Source: Thermocaproicibacter sp036741535 (GTDB lineage: Bacteria; Bacillota; Clostridia; Oscillospirales; Acutalibacteraceae). From it: a stretch of DNA of 17,913 nucleotides. The stretch's first letter is position 1. Each line of letters starts with the position of its first letter. Position numbers and translations under genes: made by a program. The notes under the pieces were generated by a model. It did no database searches and was not told where the DNA came from. It was given only the letters and a program-made list of their open reading frames with translations. Positions 8,041 to 15,101 of the stretch are shown here, piece after piece. The stretch spans positions 1-17,913 of the forward strand of contig DAINSB010000033.1 in NCBI GenBank assembly GCA_036741535.1. The letters run 5' to 3'.

Positions 8041-8184
8041 TTTCGTTTCTACCCCATTCCAAAAATATGTTCGGCCCCGGCCCGGCTGCTTCCCTGCGGG
8101 AGTTGCCTCTGACTCTCCCGCCAAAATCAGCCGTTCCATTTTCGCCGCGCTTCACGGCGCGGCGTGCATGCAGACGCAGTCTGC

Positions 8185-8226
8185 AAAAAAATAGGGTTTT
8201 CCCGCCCGTATGGGACGGAAAAATCC
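8185..8226 (-). terminator. T-box conditional terminator
   Basis: Minus-strand stem GGATTTTTCCGTCCC with GGGCGGGAAAACCC (one mismatch and two G-U pairs) closes a short ATA loop and is followed by TATTTTTTT (8193-8185). The 5' arm overlaps the T-box sequence, so it is mutually exclusive with the antiterminator. Confidence 0.8.
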
Positions 8227-8427
8227 GTGGTACCACCCAAATTGCGCCGCATCCGGCGCCGCTCAAAATCCCTTAACGCGGAAAAAACGCCGCGCTTCGT
8301 CGCGCGGGGCTCCGGGCCGGCCGGAACGCTGCAGACCCGCGGGAACCTTTCAGCGGGGGGTTCCCTCTCTTTTCCGGGGAGACCGTGTCCTTTTGCCCAT
8401 CCATGCCTGTCGAATATTCCAAATACT
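8185..8427 (-). promoter_or_regulatory. T-box leader (tRNA-Ala-sensing) upstream of alaS
   Basis: On the minus strand the T-box core TTGGGTGGTACCACGG lies at 8240-8225. Its UGGU bulge can pair with a tRNA ending ACCA, as in tRNA-Ala. Upstream is the conserved AGAGAGGGAA ... GCTGAAAGGTTCCC region with a GGGAACC/GGTTCCC stem (8365-8341). Downstream, GGATTTTTCCGTCCC can pair with GGGCGGGAAAACCC before a T-tract, forming the alternative terminator. Known mechanism: uncharged tRNA stabilises the antiterminator and lets transcription reach alaS. If the promoter at 8433-8461 is used, only about 60 bases remain before the AGAGAGGG segment, less than a standard Stem I. I could not assign the specifier codon; GCA in AGGCATGG (near 8403) is one candidate. 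Confidence 0.85.
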
Positions 8428-8432
8428 GTCTC

Positions 8433-8461
8433 AGTATAAACCGGTCGCATGGAAAAGTCAA
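8433..8461 (-). promoter_or_regulatory. Sigma-A-type promoter of the alaS unit
   Basis: On the minus strand TTGACT (8461-8456) and TATACT (8438-8433) are separated by exactly 17 bases. Transcription would start near 8427-8426 and read the T-box leader. The -10 element sits inside a nested inverted repeat (see findings). Confidence 0.75.
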
Positions 8462-8609
8462 CCGGCACAGCCGGTTTCGGCCCGCCATTTTGTTCAATGC
8501 AAAAATCAAATTGTTTTTGGCGGAATGGTCTAGGGAATTACTCCCGCCGCTTTGCTGAAATTTACGGTCGGGTCGGGACCCGGACGGTCCAAGCCAACTT
8601 ACAAAGGTG

Positions 8610-8676
8610 AAAACTTCGCCGCCGGGAGTTTCCCTAAACCCTCCCGCCGGAAAGGGTTTGTCTTTTCCAGCGGGCT
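8610..8676 (-). terminator. Candidate weak terminator after the penicillin-binding protein gene
   Basis: Two partly overlapping hairpins follow the PBP stop on the minus strand: CCCGC-T-GGAAA with TTTCC-G-GCGGG (8676-8645, overlapping the stop codon), and CGGGAG with CTCCCG (8648-8623, extendable past one mismatch). Only a short TTTT (8613-8610) lies downstream, so this is not a classic intrinsic terminator. The remaining 8462-8609 stretch holds more GC-rich inverted repeats and no gene. Confidence 0.3.
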
Positions 8677-10300
8677 ACCCGGCGGGGCTCGCCTGCGTCG
8701 ACACGACGCCGAGGCCGTAGAGGCCGTCCGCGATGTCGCGGAACGCGGGCCCGCAGGACGCGCCGCCGCCGCTGCCGCCCTCCACGAAAACCACGACGAC
8801 GTATTTGGGATCGTCATACGGATAGAATCCCGCGAACCAGGATTCCACCATTTCCACTCCGTTGACGTAGTGGCCGGTCTGGGCCGTCGCGGTCTTCGCC
8901 CCCGCCTCGAGGAACAGCGGCTTGCCCTTGTTGCTGGTCCCCTCGTCGATGGAGGATTTCATAAACCCGCGCAGCAGCGCGGCCGTCCGGGTGGAGATCA
9001 CCGGTTCCCCTTTCGGCTGCGCCGCTCTCTGCGTAATCTTCATCCCGGCGTTCACCAGGCCTTCGTACAGGCTCGGCTGTGTGTACGTTCCCCCGGAGGC
9101 GACGGCATTGACCATGGCGGCGATCTGCAGCGGGTTCGCCGTCAGGTCGCCCTGCCCGAACGAGAAATTGGCCAGCGCGCGCGGAATGGACAGCTCCTTC
9201 GCCGTCGGCAGCACGCCGGAGTCGGAGGAAAGCCCCGGCGCCAGAGAAAACGACCGGCCGAAGCCGAGTTTCTCCGCCATCGAGAGAAAATCGGCGGGCG
9301 GTACCTTCTGCATCAGATTGACAAAATAGGTATTGCAGGAATTCGCGATGGCCTGCTGCATGTTTTCAGTCCCGTGGCTCTCCGAATTAAAGCAGTGGAA
9401 CGCGTTGCCGTCCACCGTGATGGAACCGGTGCAGGTGTATGTCGTCTGGGGGGAAATGCCGTCCTCCAGAGCGGCCGCGGCCGCGACCAGCTTGAACACG
9501 GAGCCCACGCTGTACGAAGAAAGCGCGCGGTTCAGCAGGGGCGAATCCTTGCTGCTCAGCACCGACGCGACATCGTCGGGGGAATAGGACGGGCGGCTGG
9601 CCATTGCGCGGATCTTGCCGGAAGGCACTTCCAAGACCACGACGGCCCCTTTCCCGACGTACTGGTCCGCCGCTTCTTCCGCAAGGGCCTGCACGCGCCG
9701 GTCCAGCGTGAGGACGACGCCGCTCCTCTGCAGATAGGAGGTGTCCTCCACCGTCTTCTGCTCGCCGGAAAGGACCCGGTTCATGGCGTCCACCGGATAG
9801 GATACGGTGATTCTGCCCTGATTTTTGGTCAGCTGGCTGTTGAACGCCTTCTCCACGCCGGCCGCGCCCTCCCCCGCCCCGTTGAGATAGCCGAGGATGT
9901 GCACGGCGGGCTGCCGGGCGGAATACCGGGCGGAAACGGTGAACACGTCGGCGTCGGGCGAAGAGATTTTCCGGGGCAGTTTCAGGGCGAACGGCTTGTT
10001 CGCCGTCAGCAGGGGGTAGAGCTCCTGCATTTTGGCCGCGGGGAAAACCCGGTTCAGTTCCTGCGTGACCCCGATGCTCGGGACGATCGACGCGACGACC
10101 TGCCGCCCGTTCCCCGTCAGGGGGTTCAGGTGGCAGTCGTAGATCGTGCCGCGCGTGGAAAACACGTTGACCTTATCGGTCTGCTGCTGCGCGGCGGCCT
10201 GAGCCAGCTGCGTCCCGCTGGAAAGATGATAGAGGCTGAGAATGGAAAAATAAAACCCGACGACCACCATCGCAAACAGGGCCACCGTCCGTTTCCACAT
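8675..10300 (-). CDS. Class B penicillin-binding protein (transpeptidase)
   Basis: The 541-residue protein has one N-terminal membrane anchor (TVALFAMVVVGFYFSILSLYHL, about 5-26), then a dimerisation-type domain beginning VFSTRGTIYDCHLNPL. The transpeptidase domain shows the active-site motifs in order: SVFK (S267, K270), SCN (S321-N323) and KTA (469-471). The third motif is normally KTG, so A471 is a deviation. It would cross-link peptidoglycan outside the membrane. The protein resembles the SpoVD/FtsI/PBP2 group but lacks a visible PASTA tail, and I cannot assign a specific paralogue. The start at ATG 10300 is preceded by GGGGGGA at good spacing; an ATG at 10324 lacks a ribosome binding site. 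It is 41 bases after the U32 gene and last in its unit. The mltG-U32-PBP order recalls B. subtilis mltG...trhP1-trhP2...pbpI. Confidence 0.88.
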   Translation of the reverse strand: MWKRTVALFAMVVVGFYFSILSLYHLSSGTQLAQAAAQQQTDKVNVFSTRGTIYDCHLNPLTGNGRQVVASIVPSIGVTQELNRVFPAAKMQELYPLLTANKPFALKLPRKISSPDADVFTVSARYSARQPAVHILGYLNGAGEGAAGVEKAFNSQLTKNQGRITVSYPVDAMNRVLSGEQKTVEDTSYLQRSGVVLTLDRRVQALAEEAADQYVGKGAVVVLEVPSGKIRAMASRPSYSPDDVASVLSSKDSPLLNRALSSYSVGSVFKLVAAAAALEDGISPQTTYTCTGSITVDGNAFHCFNSESHGTENMQQAIANSCNTYFVNLMQKVPPADFLSMAEKLGFGRSFSLAPGLSSDSGVLPTAKELSIPRALANFSFGQGDLTANPLQIAAMVNAVASGGTYTQPSLYEGLVNAGMKITQRAAQPKGEPVISTRTAALLRGFMKSSIDEGTSNKGKPLFLEAGAKTATAQTGHYVNGVEMVESWFAGFYPYDDPKYVVVVFVEGGSGGGASCGPAFRDIADGLYGLGVVSTQASPAG

Positions 10301-10341
10301 AAAAATCCCCCCGGCGGTTATCATTGCCGGGGAAAAAAATT

Positions 10342-11580
10342 TTAAACATCGGAGATTTTCCTGCGGAAGATCGCGCCCGGCGGCACGGGCGTTTCCACGG
10401 GCAGCAGGACGGTCATCTGCGCATGGTTGGCCGACTCGACGGGGACGCCGTCTTCGTCCGCGATGCCGTCCATTTTCAGCCGGTAGGGCGGCCGGCCGGG
10501 CTGCAGCACCTCCGCCTCGTCGCCGCGGAAGAAGCGGTTTCTCTGCGAGAGCACGGCGCACCCGCCCCGCATGCCGCAACAGACGGCGATCTGCTCCCAG
10601 GCGCGTACGTAGCCGCCGTTTTCGTAGACCTGCCCCGCCCCGCCGCCGAAATAGAAGCCGGTGCAGTATTCCCGGTGGCTGACCTTGCCCGGCTCCTCCA
10701 GGATCCAGCCGGGCAGAGGGGCGTCCGGGCAGCGGGCATATTCGTCCAGCGCCCAGCGGTACGCATTCGTCGTGACGGCGGCGTAATAGGCGGATTTTGC
10801 CCGCCCTTCGATTTTGAAGCTGCCCACGCCCGCCGCCACGAGCTCCGGCACGTGAGAGATCATGCACAGATCCCTGGAATTCAGGATGTACGAGCCGCCG
10901 TCCCCCTCGAAGACCGGCATGGGGCGCCCCGGCCTCGTCTCCTCCACAAGCGCGTATTTCCAGCGGCACGGCTGCGCGCACTCGCCGCGGTTCGCGTCCC
11001 GCCCCGTGAAGTAATTGGAGAGCAGGCACCGGCCGGAAAAAGACACGCACATCGCCCCGTGGACGAAGGCTTCGAGCGTGAGCTCCTTCGGCGTCTTCGC
11101 GCGGATCTCCGCGATCTCCGAAAGCGTCAGCTCGCGCGCCAAAATGACGCGCTTCGCGCCGAGCTCGAAAAGGGCGCGCGCCGTGGCGAAGTTGGCGACG
11201 CCCGCCTGGGTGGAAATATGGATCTCCACGCCCGGCGCATAGTGCTGCGCCATGCGCATCACCCCGAGGTCCGTCACGATCAGCCCGTCGACCCCCGCCT
11301 GCCCGGCCTGCTCCAGAAATTCCGGAAGGCCGGCGCATTCTTCGTTGCGCACGACGGTGTTGCAGGTCAGATACACGCGCACGCCCCGCGCATGCGCGTA
11401 GCCGACCGCGTCCGCGAGCTCCTGAGCCGTGAAATTCGGCGGCGAACCGCGCATGCCGAACGCCTTCCCGCCGAGGTAGACCGCGTCGGCCCCGAACCGC
11501 ACGGCCGCCTCCAGCCTTTCCCGGTCGCCCGCCGGGGACAGCAGCTCCGGAAGCGCGGCATCCGCACAAAACGGCGTCAT
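10342..11580 (-). CDS. U32 family protein, TrhP-like (tRNA hydroxylation) or peptidase
   Basis: The 412-residue product begins PELLSPAGDRERLEAAVRFGADAVYLGGKAFGMR, the standard U32 opening, and contains the signature EAFVHGAMCVSFSGRCLLSNYFTGRDANRGECAQPC. Cysteines at 178, 185, 201 and 239 have nearly the same spacing as the four cysteines reported to bind an iron-sulfur cluster in UbiU. U32 members near mltG in Firmicutes (TrhP, formerly YrrN/YrrO) act in prephenate-dependent 5-hydroxyuridine formation in tRNA; others were called collagenase-like peptidases. Which activity applies here is inference. The start ATG 11580 overlaps the mltG stop (ATGA), so the two genes are translationally coupled. 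B. subtilis has two such genes side by side; here only one is present. Confidence 0.85.
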   Translation of the reverse strand: MTPFCADAALPELLSPAGDRERLEAAVRFGADAVYLGGKAFGMRGSPPNFTAQELADAVGYAHARGVRVYLTCNTVVRNEECAGLPEFLEQAGQAGVDGLIVTDLGVMRMAQHYAPGVEIHISTQAGVANFATARALFELGAKRVILARELTLSEIAEIRAKTPKELTLEAFVHGAMCVSFSGRCLLSNYFTGRDANRGECAQPCRWKYALVEETRPGRPMPVFEGDGGSYILNSRDLCMISHVPELVAAGVGSFKIEGRAKSAYYAAVTTNAYRWALDEYARCPDAPLPGWILEEPGKVSHREYCTGFYFGGGAGQVYENGGYVRAWEQIAVCCGMRGGCAVLSQRNRFFRGDEAEVLQPGRPPYRLKMDGIADEDGVPVESANHAQMTVLLPVETPVPPGAIFRRKISDV

Positions 11581-12851
11581 GGGCGCAGCCCCGCTTTTCT
11601 GAGGTTCGCCTGATGCTGCACCGCCGTCGAGGCGTAATAGGCCTTTCCGTTCTTGTCGTGGCAGAAATAGTAATAGCCGGTCGAAGCGGGGTTCAGCGCC
11701 GCATCGACCGCCTCGATGCCGGGGTTGCAGATTGGTCCGGGCGGAAGCCCTTCGATGGCGTAGGTGTCGTAGCGGCTCTTGTAGGTGCTGCGGATCGCGG
11801 CGGGGACGAGCGCCTGCGTGCGGTACGGGTAACAGAGGGTCGGGTCGGAATCGAGGTGCCGCAGGACCGCTTTGCTGCTGTTCAGACGGTTGTGGAACAC
11901 GGACGAGACCTTGTACATGTCGTCCTTGTCGGCCGCTTCCGACTGGATCATGGAGGCGAGCGTGAGGAGCCGGTCGACCGACATCTCCTCCTGTGCGGCC
12001 CTGTCGCGGATCTGTTTGGTCAGCTTGCCGTTGCAGTTGCTGACCATCTTTTCGACCGCCTGCACGGGGTTCTCGTTTTTGAAAAACTCGTAGGTATCCG
12101 GGAAGAGATAGCCCTCCAGCCTGTAGTACCGTTCGGAGGAATCGGTGACGGCCTGCAGCATGGAAAAGTTCCCGTCAAGCTGCGTGCCGCTCATCGCCGC
12201 GACCGCCGCCTGCGTCGTGCACACGCCGTTCTTCCCCAGCTTGTCGGCGATCTCCAGGACCGTCGAGCCCTCCGGGAAGGTGAGCTTCACGGTGTCCACG
12301 CGGTTCTTGGCGGACTGGATGGAATTGATGAGGGCGAGGTAATCCATGCCCGTGGTGATCTGATAGCTGCCGCCGCCGTAGGTCTTCGGGGCTTTCGTCA
12401 GTTGCGCGTACAGCCGGAAGAAATCGGCGTCGCGGATCGCGCCCGCGCTGTAAAGCAGCCGCGCGACCTGGTCGGACGACGCGTTCTTCGGGATCTCGAC
12501 CGTCACGGAGACGTTCTGCCTGCCGACGGCCAGCATGTCCTCTAGGCCGGACACCGCGTATTTTGCGAGAAGAGCGGAGGTCAGGAGCACCATGGAAAGC
12601 CACATGAGGCGGAAAAAGCGCCTGTTTTTCCTTCCCTTTTCCCTGCTGCGCAGTTCGTGCGCGAGTTTTGCCCGCCGGGCGGGAGACATGCCGTCCCGCG
12701 TCCCGGAACGCCTCTGCACTTCGGCCGGGTCGCTGTAGCTACTGATGACGGTGTCGGGATATTCCGCCGGGGATTCGGGGCCGGCGTCGCCGATATGGAC
12801 CTCGAATTTTCCGCCGCGGCGCCGTTCTTCCGGCTGATGTCCGTCGTTCAT
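11577..12851 (-). CDS. mltG: Endolytic murein transglycosylase MltG
   Basis: The 424-residue protein has a long charged cytoplasmic N-terminus (about 1-78), one membrane segment (FFRLMWLSMVLLTSALLAKYAV, about 79-100), a LysM-like part (VEIPKNASSDQVARLLYSAGAIRDADFFRLYAQL) and the YceG catalytic domain. Family motifs seen are EGYLFPDTYEF, LTLASMIQSEA (E305 likely catalytic; the other family position often filled by Glu is Q303), SVFHNRLN, DSDPTLCYPY and YDTYAIEGLPPGPICNPG. MltG cuts nascent glycan strands at the membrane and so limits their length. ATG 12851 follows AAGG at about 9 bases and lies 21 bases after the 5-FCL gene. It overlaps the U32 gene by four bases. A downstream PBP in the same unit fits joint work on septal or lateral wall synthesis. 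Confidence 0.92.
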   Translation of the reverse strand: MNDGHQPEERRRGGKFEVHIGDAGPESPAEYPDTVISSYSDPAEVQRRSGTRDGMSPARRAKLAHELRSREKGRKNRRFFRLMWLSMVLLTSALLAKYAVSGLEDMLAVGRQNVSVTVEIPKNASSDQVARLLYSAGAIRDADFFRLYAQLTKAPKTYGGGSYQITTGMDYLALINSIQSAKNRVDTVKLTFPEGSTVLEIADKLGKNGVCTTQAAVAAMSGTQLDGNFSMLQAVTDSSERYYRLEGYLFPDTYEFFKNENPVQAVEKMVSNCNGKLTKQIRDRAAQEEMSVDRLLTLASMIQSEAADKDDMYKVSSVFHNRLNSSKAVLRHLDSDPTLCYPYRTQALVPAAIRSTYKSRYDTYAIEGLPPGPICNPGIEAVDAALNPASTGYYYFCHDKNGKAYYASTAVQHQANLRKAGLRP

Positions 12852-12872
12852 CCGCGCTCGCCTTCTTTCCTC

Positions 12873-13475
12873 TCAGTGTTCGGCCGGCTTTTCCGGCATG
12901 CGCCGGATATATCTCTCCGTGACCAAAATATCGACCGGGCGGTCGTAATATCCGTGCGGAAGGTTCCAGCGGGTGCATCCGCTGTAGCAGAGCCCCACGG
13001 TGATGCCCGTAAAACCCGCAAGGAAGCGGTCGTAGTATCCCTTTCCGTAGCCGAGCCGGTATCCCTGCGAGTCGAAGCTCAGGCCCGGCACGATGCAGAG
13101 CGCGCCGGTGCAAGAGCGGGCCGGGCGGCATCTTTCCGCGACCGGCTCCAGCACGCCGTAGCAGCCCGGCACAAGGTCCCCGGCCGAAGCGATCTCGTAG
13201 AACTCCATCCCCATCGTCTTCGGAAAGCAGCGCGGCACGGCGACGCGCTTGCCGTCGGCAAAGGCTCTTTTGATCAGCCGCAGGGTGTCCACCTCCAGCG
13301 GCTTGCTGACATAGATGTAAAGGACGGGCGCGCCCGAGTACTCCTTCAGGGCGGCAAAACGCGCGCCGATCTTCTCATCCATCGCGGACTTCCGTTCCGG
13401 CTCCAGCCGTTCCCGGAACCTGCGGCTCTGCGCCCGCAGATTCTTCTTCATCTCCCGGATATTCTTTATATACAT
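12873..13475 (-). CDS. 5-formyltetrahydrofolate cyclo-ligase
   Basis: The 200-residue enzyme converts 5-formyl-THF plus ATP to 5,10-methenyl-THF, returning stored folate to the one-carbon pool. Diagnostic features are a basic N-terminus (MKKNLRAQSRRFRERL), VPRCFPKTMGMEFYEI, PGLSFDSQGYRLGYGKGYYDRFL (about 130-152, the nucleotide-binding signature) and a C-terminal DRPVDILVTE. Length is typical of the family (about 180-200). The start chosen is ATG 13475 (GGGAAAG upstream), overlapping the DJ-1 gene by 10 bases. ATG 13451 is the alternative; its GGGAG abuts the codon with no spacing, which is unfavourable. Location in the thyX-tmk unit links it to folate-dependent dTMP synthesis, because ThyX consumes 5,10-methylene-THF. 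Confidence 0.9.
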   Translation of the reverse strand: MYIKNIREMKKNLRAQSRRFRERLEPERKSAMDEKIGARFAALKEYSGAPVLYIYVSKPLEVDTLRLIKRAFADGKRVAVPRCFPKTMGMEFYEIASAGDLVPGCYGVLEPVAERCRPARSCTGALCIVPGLSFDSQGYRLGYGKGYYDRFLAGFTGITVGLCYSGCTRWNLPHGYYDRPVDILVTERYIRRMPEKPAEH

Positions 13476-14005
13476 TGAATGCTTTCCCGGATCTTCCGCG
13501 ACCGCTCGCCGCCGAACAGCTCTTCGACGAGGGTGAGGCCGAATTTCACCGCGACCCCCGCACCGCGCGCGGTGACGATCTTTCCGCTGACGCAGACCGG
13601 GTCCTTCAGGACCTCCGCCGCACCCAGCTCTTTCTCAAAGCCAGGGAAGCAGACGGCCTTATGCCCTTTCAAAAGCCCGAAATGCCCGAGGATGGACGGG
13701 GCGGCGCAGATGGCCGCGATCCATTTGCCGTTCTGCGCGCAGTAATTGAGGCACGCGCGGACCATCGGCGATTTTTCCAGGTTTTTCGTGCCCGGCATCC
13801 CCCCCGGCAGAATCATCATTTCCATCTCTTCGAGCGAGACCTCATTTTCCGTCAGGTCGGCGGCGACTTCAATATGATGGGAGCCCGTCACGCGCCTGCC
13901 GCCGACGCCGACGGTGCGGACCTCGGCGCCCGCGCGCCGCAGCAGATCGACGGGGGTGACCGCCTCCACTTCTTCAAAACCCTCTGCAAGAAACAGATAA
14001 ATCAT
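13466..14005 (-). CDS. DJ-1/PfpI family protein
   Basis: The 179-residue protein closely follows the DJ-1 pattern. IYLFLAEGFEEVEAVTPVDLLRRAG at the N-terminus has Glu14 at the position of DJ-1 Glu18. ILPGGMPGTKNL follows, then WIAAICAAPSILGHFGLLKG with the nucleophile-elbow Cys100. KIVTARGAGVAVKFGLTLVEELFG closes the fold. Members have been called chaperones, glyoxalases or deglycases, and YajL and ThiJ annotations also occur; the sequence alone does not decide between these. ATG 14005 has an excellent AAGGAGG eight bases upstream. The open frame continues upstream without support and was not used. A perfect 7-bp hairpin sits directly 5' of the ribosome binding site. The last 10 bases overlap the folate cyclo-ligase start. 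Confidence 0.9.
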   Translation of the reverse strand: MIYLFLAEGFEEVEAVTPVDLLRRAGAEVRTVGVGGRRVTGSHHIEVAADLTENEVSLEEMEMMILPGGMPGTKNLEKSPMVRACLNYCAQNGKWIAAICAAPSILGHFGLLKGHKAVCFPGFEKELGAAEVLKDPVCVSGKIVTARGAGVAVKFGLTLVEELFGGERSRKIRESIQCI

Positions 14006-14229
14006 TGTAGAAACCTCCTTGCGGCGTGTCGCCGCAGCCAAACCGCGCCGTTCAGCCGCATAAAATTCCGGGCCGCAGCCGGCGCGAGAGTCCTTGGAAA
14101 TTCCCGGATGTCTTTGTCTCCGGGAGCCGTCCCAAAACCGTCCGGGCAAAGTCAGCTTCCCATTTCCGCCTGACTACACGCGCGGCCGCACGGAAGCGGG
14201 AAACGCGCCCCGGGAACAGCGATGCGGCA
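14006..14229 (-). other. Intergenic gap with a hairpin before the DJ-1 ribosome binding site
   Basis: This 224-base gap interrupts an otherwise tightly packed unit. On the minus strand TGCGGCG-ACA-CGCCGCA (14036-14020) forms a 7-bp perfect stem ending next to the AAGGAGG of the DJ-1 gene. No T-tract follows, so it is not a terminator. It could affect translation or RNA stability. No clear promoter was found, although a weak start inside the gap cannot be excluded. Confidence 0.45.
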
Positions 14230-15099
14230 TCAGTCCATCGCCATGCCGAGATACGGGCCGCGGGGGGTCAGGTCCTCCGGCAGCGTGCCGCCGATGGGGC
14301 GGATCATCCCGAACGGCCGCGTCTCTCCCTCGCCTGCGAAAGGGCCCGCCTGCGCCGGAAGGCGGAAACGGTATTCCTCCGCCGGCATCTGCTCGAGCAG
14401 GGCGCCGGCAAGAAGCGGAAAACTCTTTTCCGCGGCCATCGCCTCGAGGACCGTGCAGGCGTTTCCCTCCCTCCGGCACAGCGCGTAGGCGCTTCCGCCG
14501 GAATCGGCGCAAATCAGCCGGTCGCCGTAAACGGCGCTCAGCCCGGCGGCGAAACGGAACATGCGGTCGCTCCATAAAACGGAGCCGGCGCACTGGGCGA
14601 GGCACGCCCCGCGCAGCGTGTTCAGGCGCCTGAAATCCGCCAGCGCCCTGCCGCGCACCGGCGCGGCCGCCGCGCGCATCCGCCCGGCGGCGACCGCGAG
14701 AGTCCGCGCCTCGAAAAAGGGCCGGTAGCCGAATTTTTCATAGAACCGGTAAAGCCCCTCGTCCGCCGGAAGCACCGCGGAAAAGCGGTCGCCCCGGTCC
14801 GCCCCGGCGATAGCGGCGTAGGCGAGCAGGGAAGACATATATCCCCGCGAGCGGAACCGCGGCAACGTGGCGGCGGCGTAGACGTAATGCGCCTGCAGAT
14901 CTTCCCGCCCCGCCAGCACGGACGCCGGCAGCAGGTAGACCGCCGCGGCGATCTCGTCCCCCACGCGGTAGACCAGGCAGTTCCGGGGGAAAAAGGAATT
15001 GTTGAGAAGAAAAAGCGGGCAACGGCGCGGGTCGCCGAAAGACGCCTGCCACAGATCCGCAAGCCGGCGGCGCATCTCCCATTTCGCAAACTCAACCAT
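14230..15099 (-). CDS. GNAT family N-acetyltransferase (Eis-like two-domain type)
   Basis: The 289-residue protein has an N-terminal GNAT domain with the acetyl-CoA pyrophosphate loop in YVYAAATLPRFRSRGYMSSLLAYA (R83-S-R-G86 region). Before it comes VYRVGDEIAAAVYLLPA and after it LYRFYEKFGYRPFFEARTL, the usual FYEKxGF strand. Residues after about 140 form a second, divergent domain, as in Eis-like proteins. The substrate is unknown. The gene starts two bases after the tmk stop (TGACCATG), so it is co-translated with thyX-tmk. No functional link to thymidylate synthesis is evident. The start ATG 15099 is the only reasonable one; its ribosome binding site is a poor G-rich run inside tmk. Confidence 0.82.
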   Translation of the reverse strand: MVEFAKWEMRRRLADLWQASFGDPRRCPLFLLNNSFFPRNCLVYRVGDEIAAAVYLLPASVLAGREDLQAHYVYAAATLPRFRSRGYMSSLLAYAAIAGADRGDRFSAVLPADEGLYRFYEKFGYRPFFEARTLAVAAGRMRAAAAPVRGRALADFRRLNTLRGACLAQCAGSVLWSDRMFRFAAGLSAVYGDRLICADSGGSAYALCRREGNACTVLEAMAAEKSFPLLAGALLEQMPAEEYRFRLPAQAGPFAGEGETRPFGMIRPIGGTLPEDLTPRGPYLGMAMD

Positions 15100-15101
15100 G
15101 G

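Noticed and set aside
8041..8139. A 33-residue N-terminal extension of alaS from ATG 8139
   Set aside because: It lacks a ribosome binding site, lies in hairpin-forming leader, and AlaRS proteins begin at MKWTGLNELREMF.
8552..10345. A 597-codon plus-strand open frame opposite the PBP gene
   Set aside because: Antisense shadow of a gene with clear transpeptidase motifs; no family resemblance.
10301..11569. Upstream extension of the penicillin-binding protein frame through the whole U32 gene
   Set aside because: The translated extension is Arg/Gly-rich low-complexity shadow sequence; a proper start with GGGGGGA exists at 10300.
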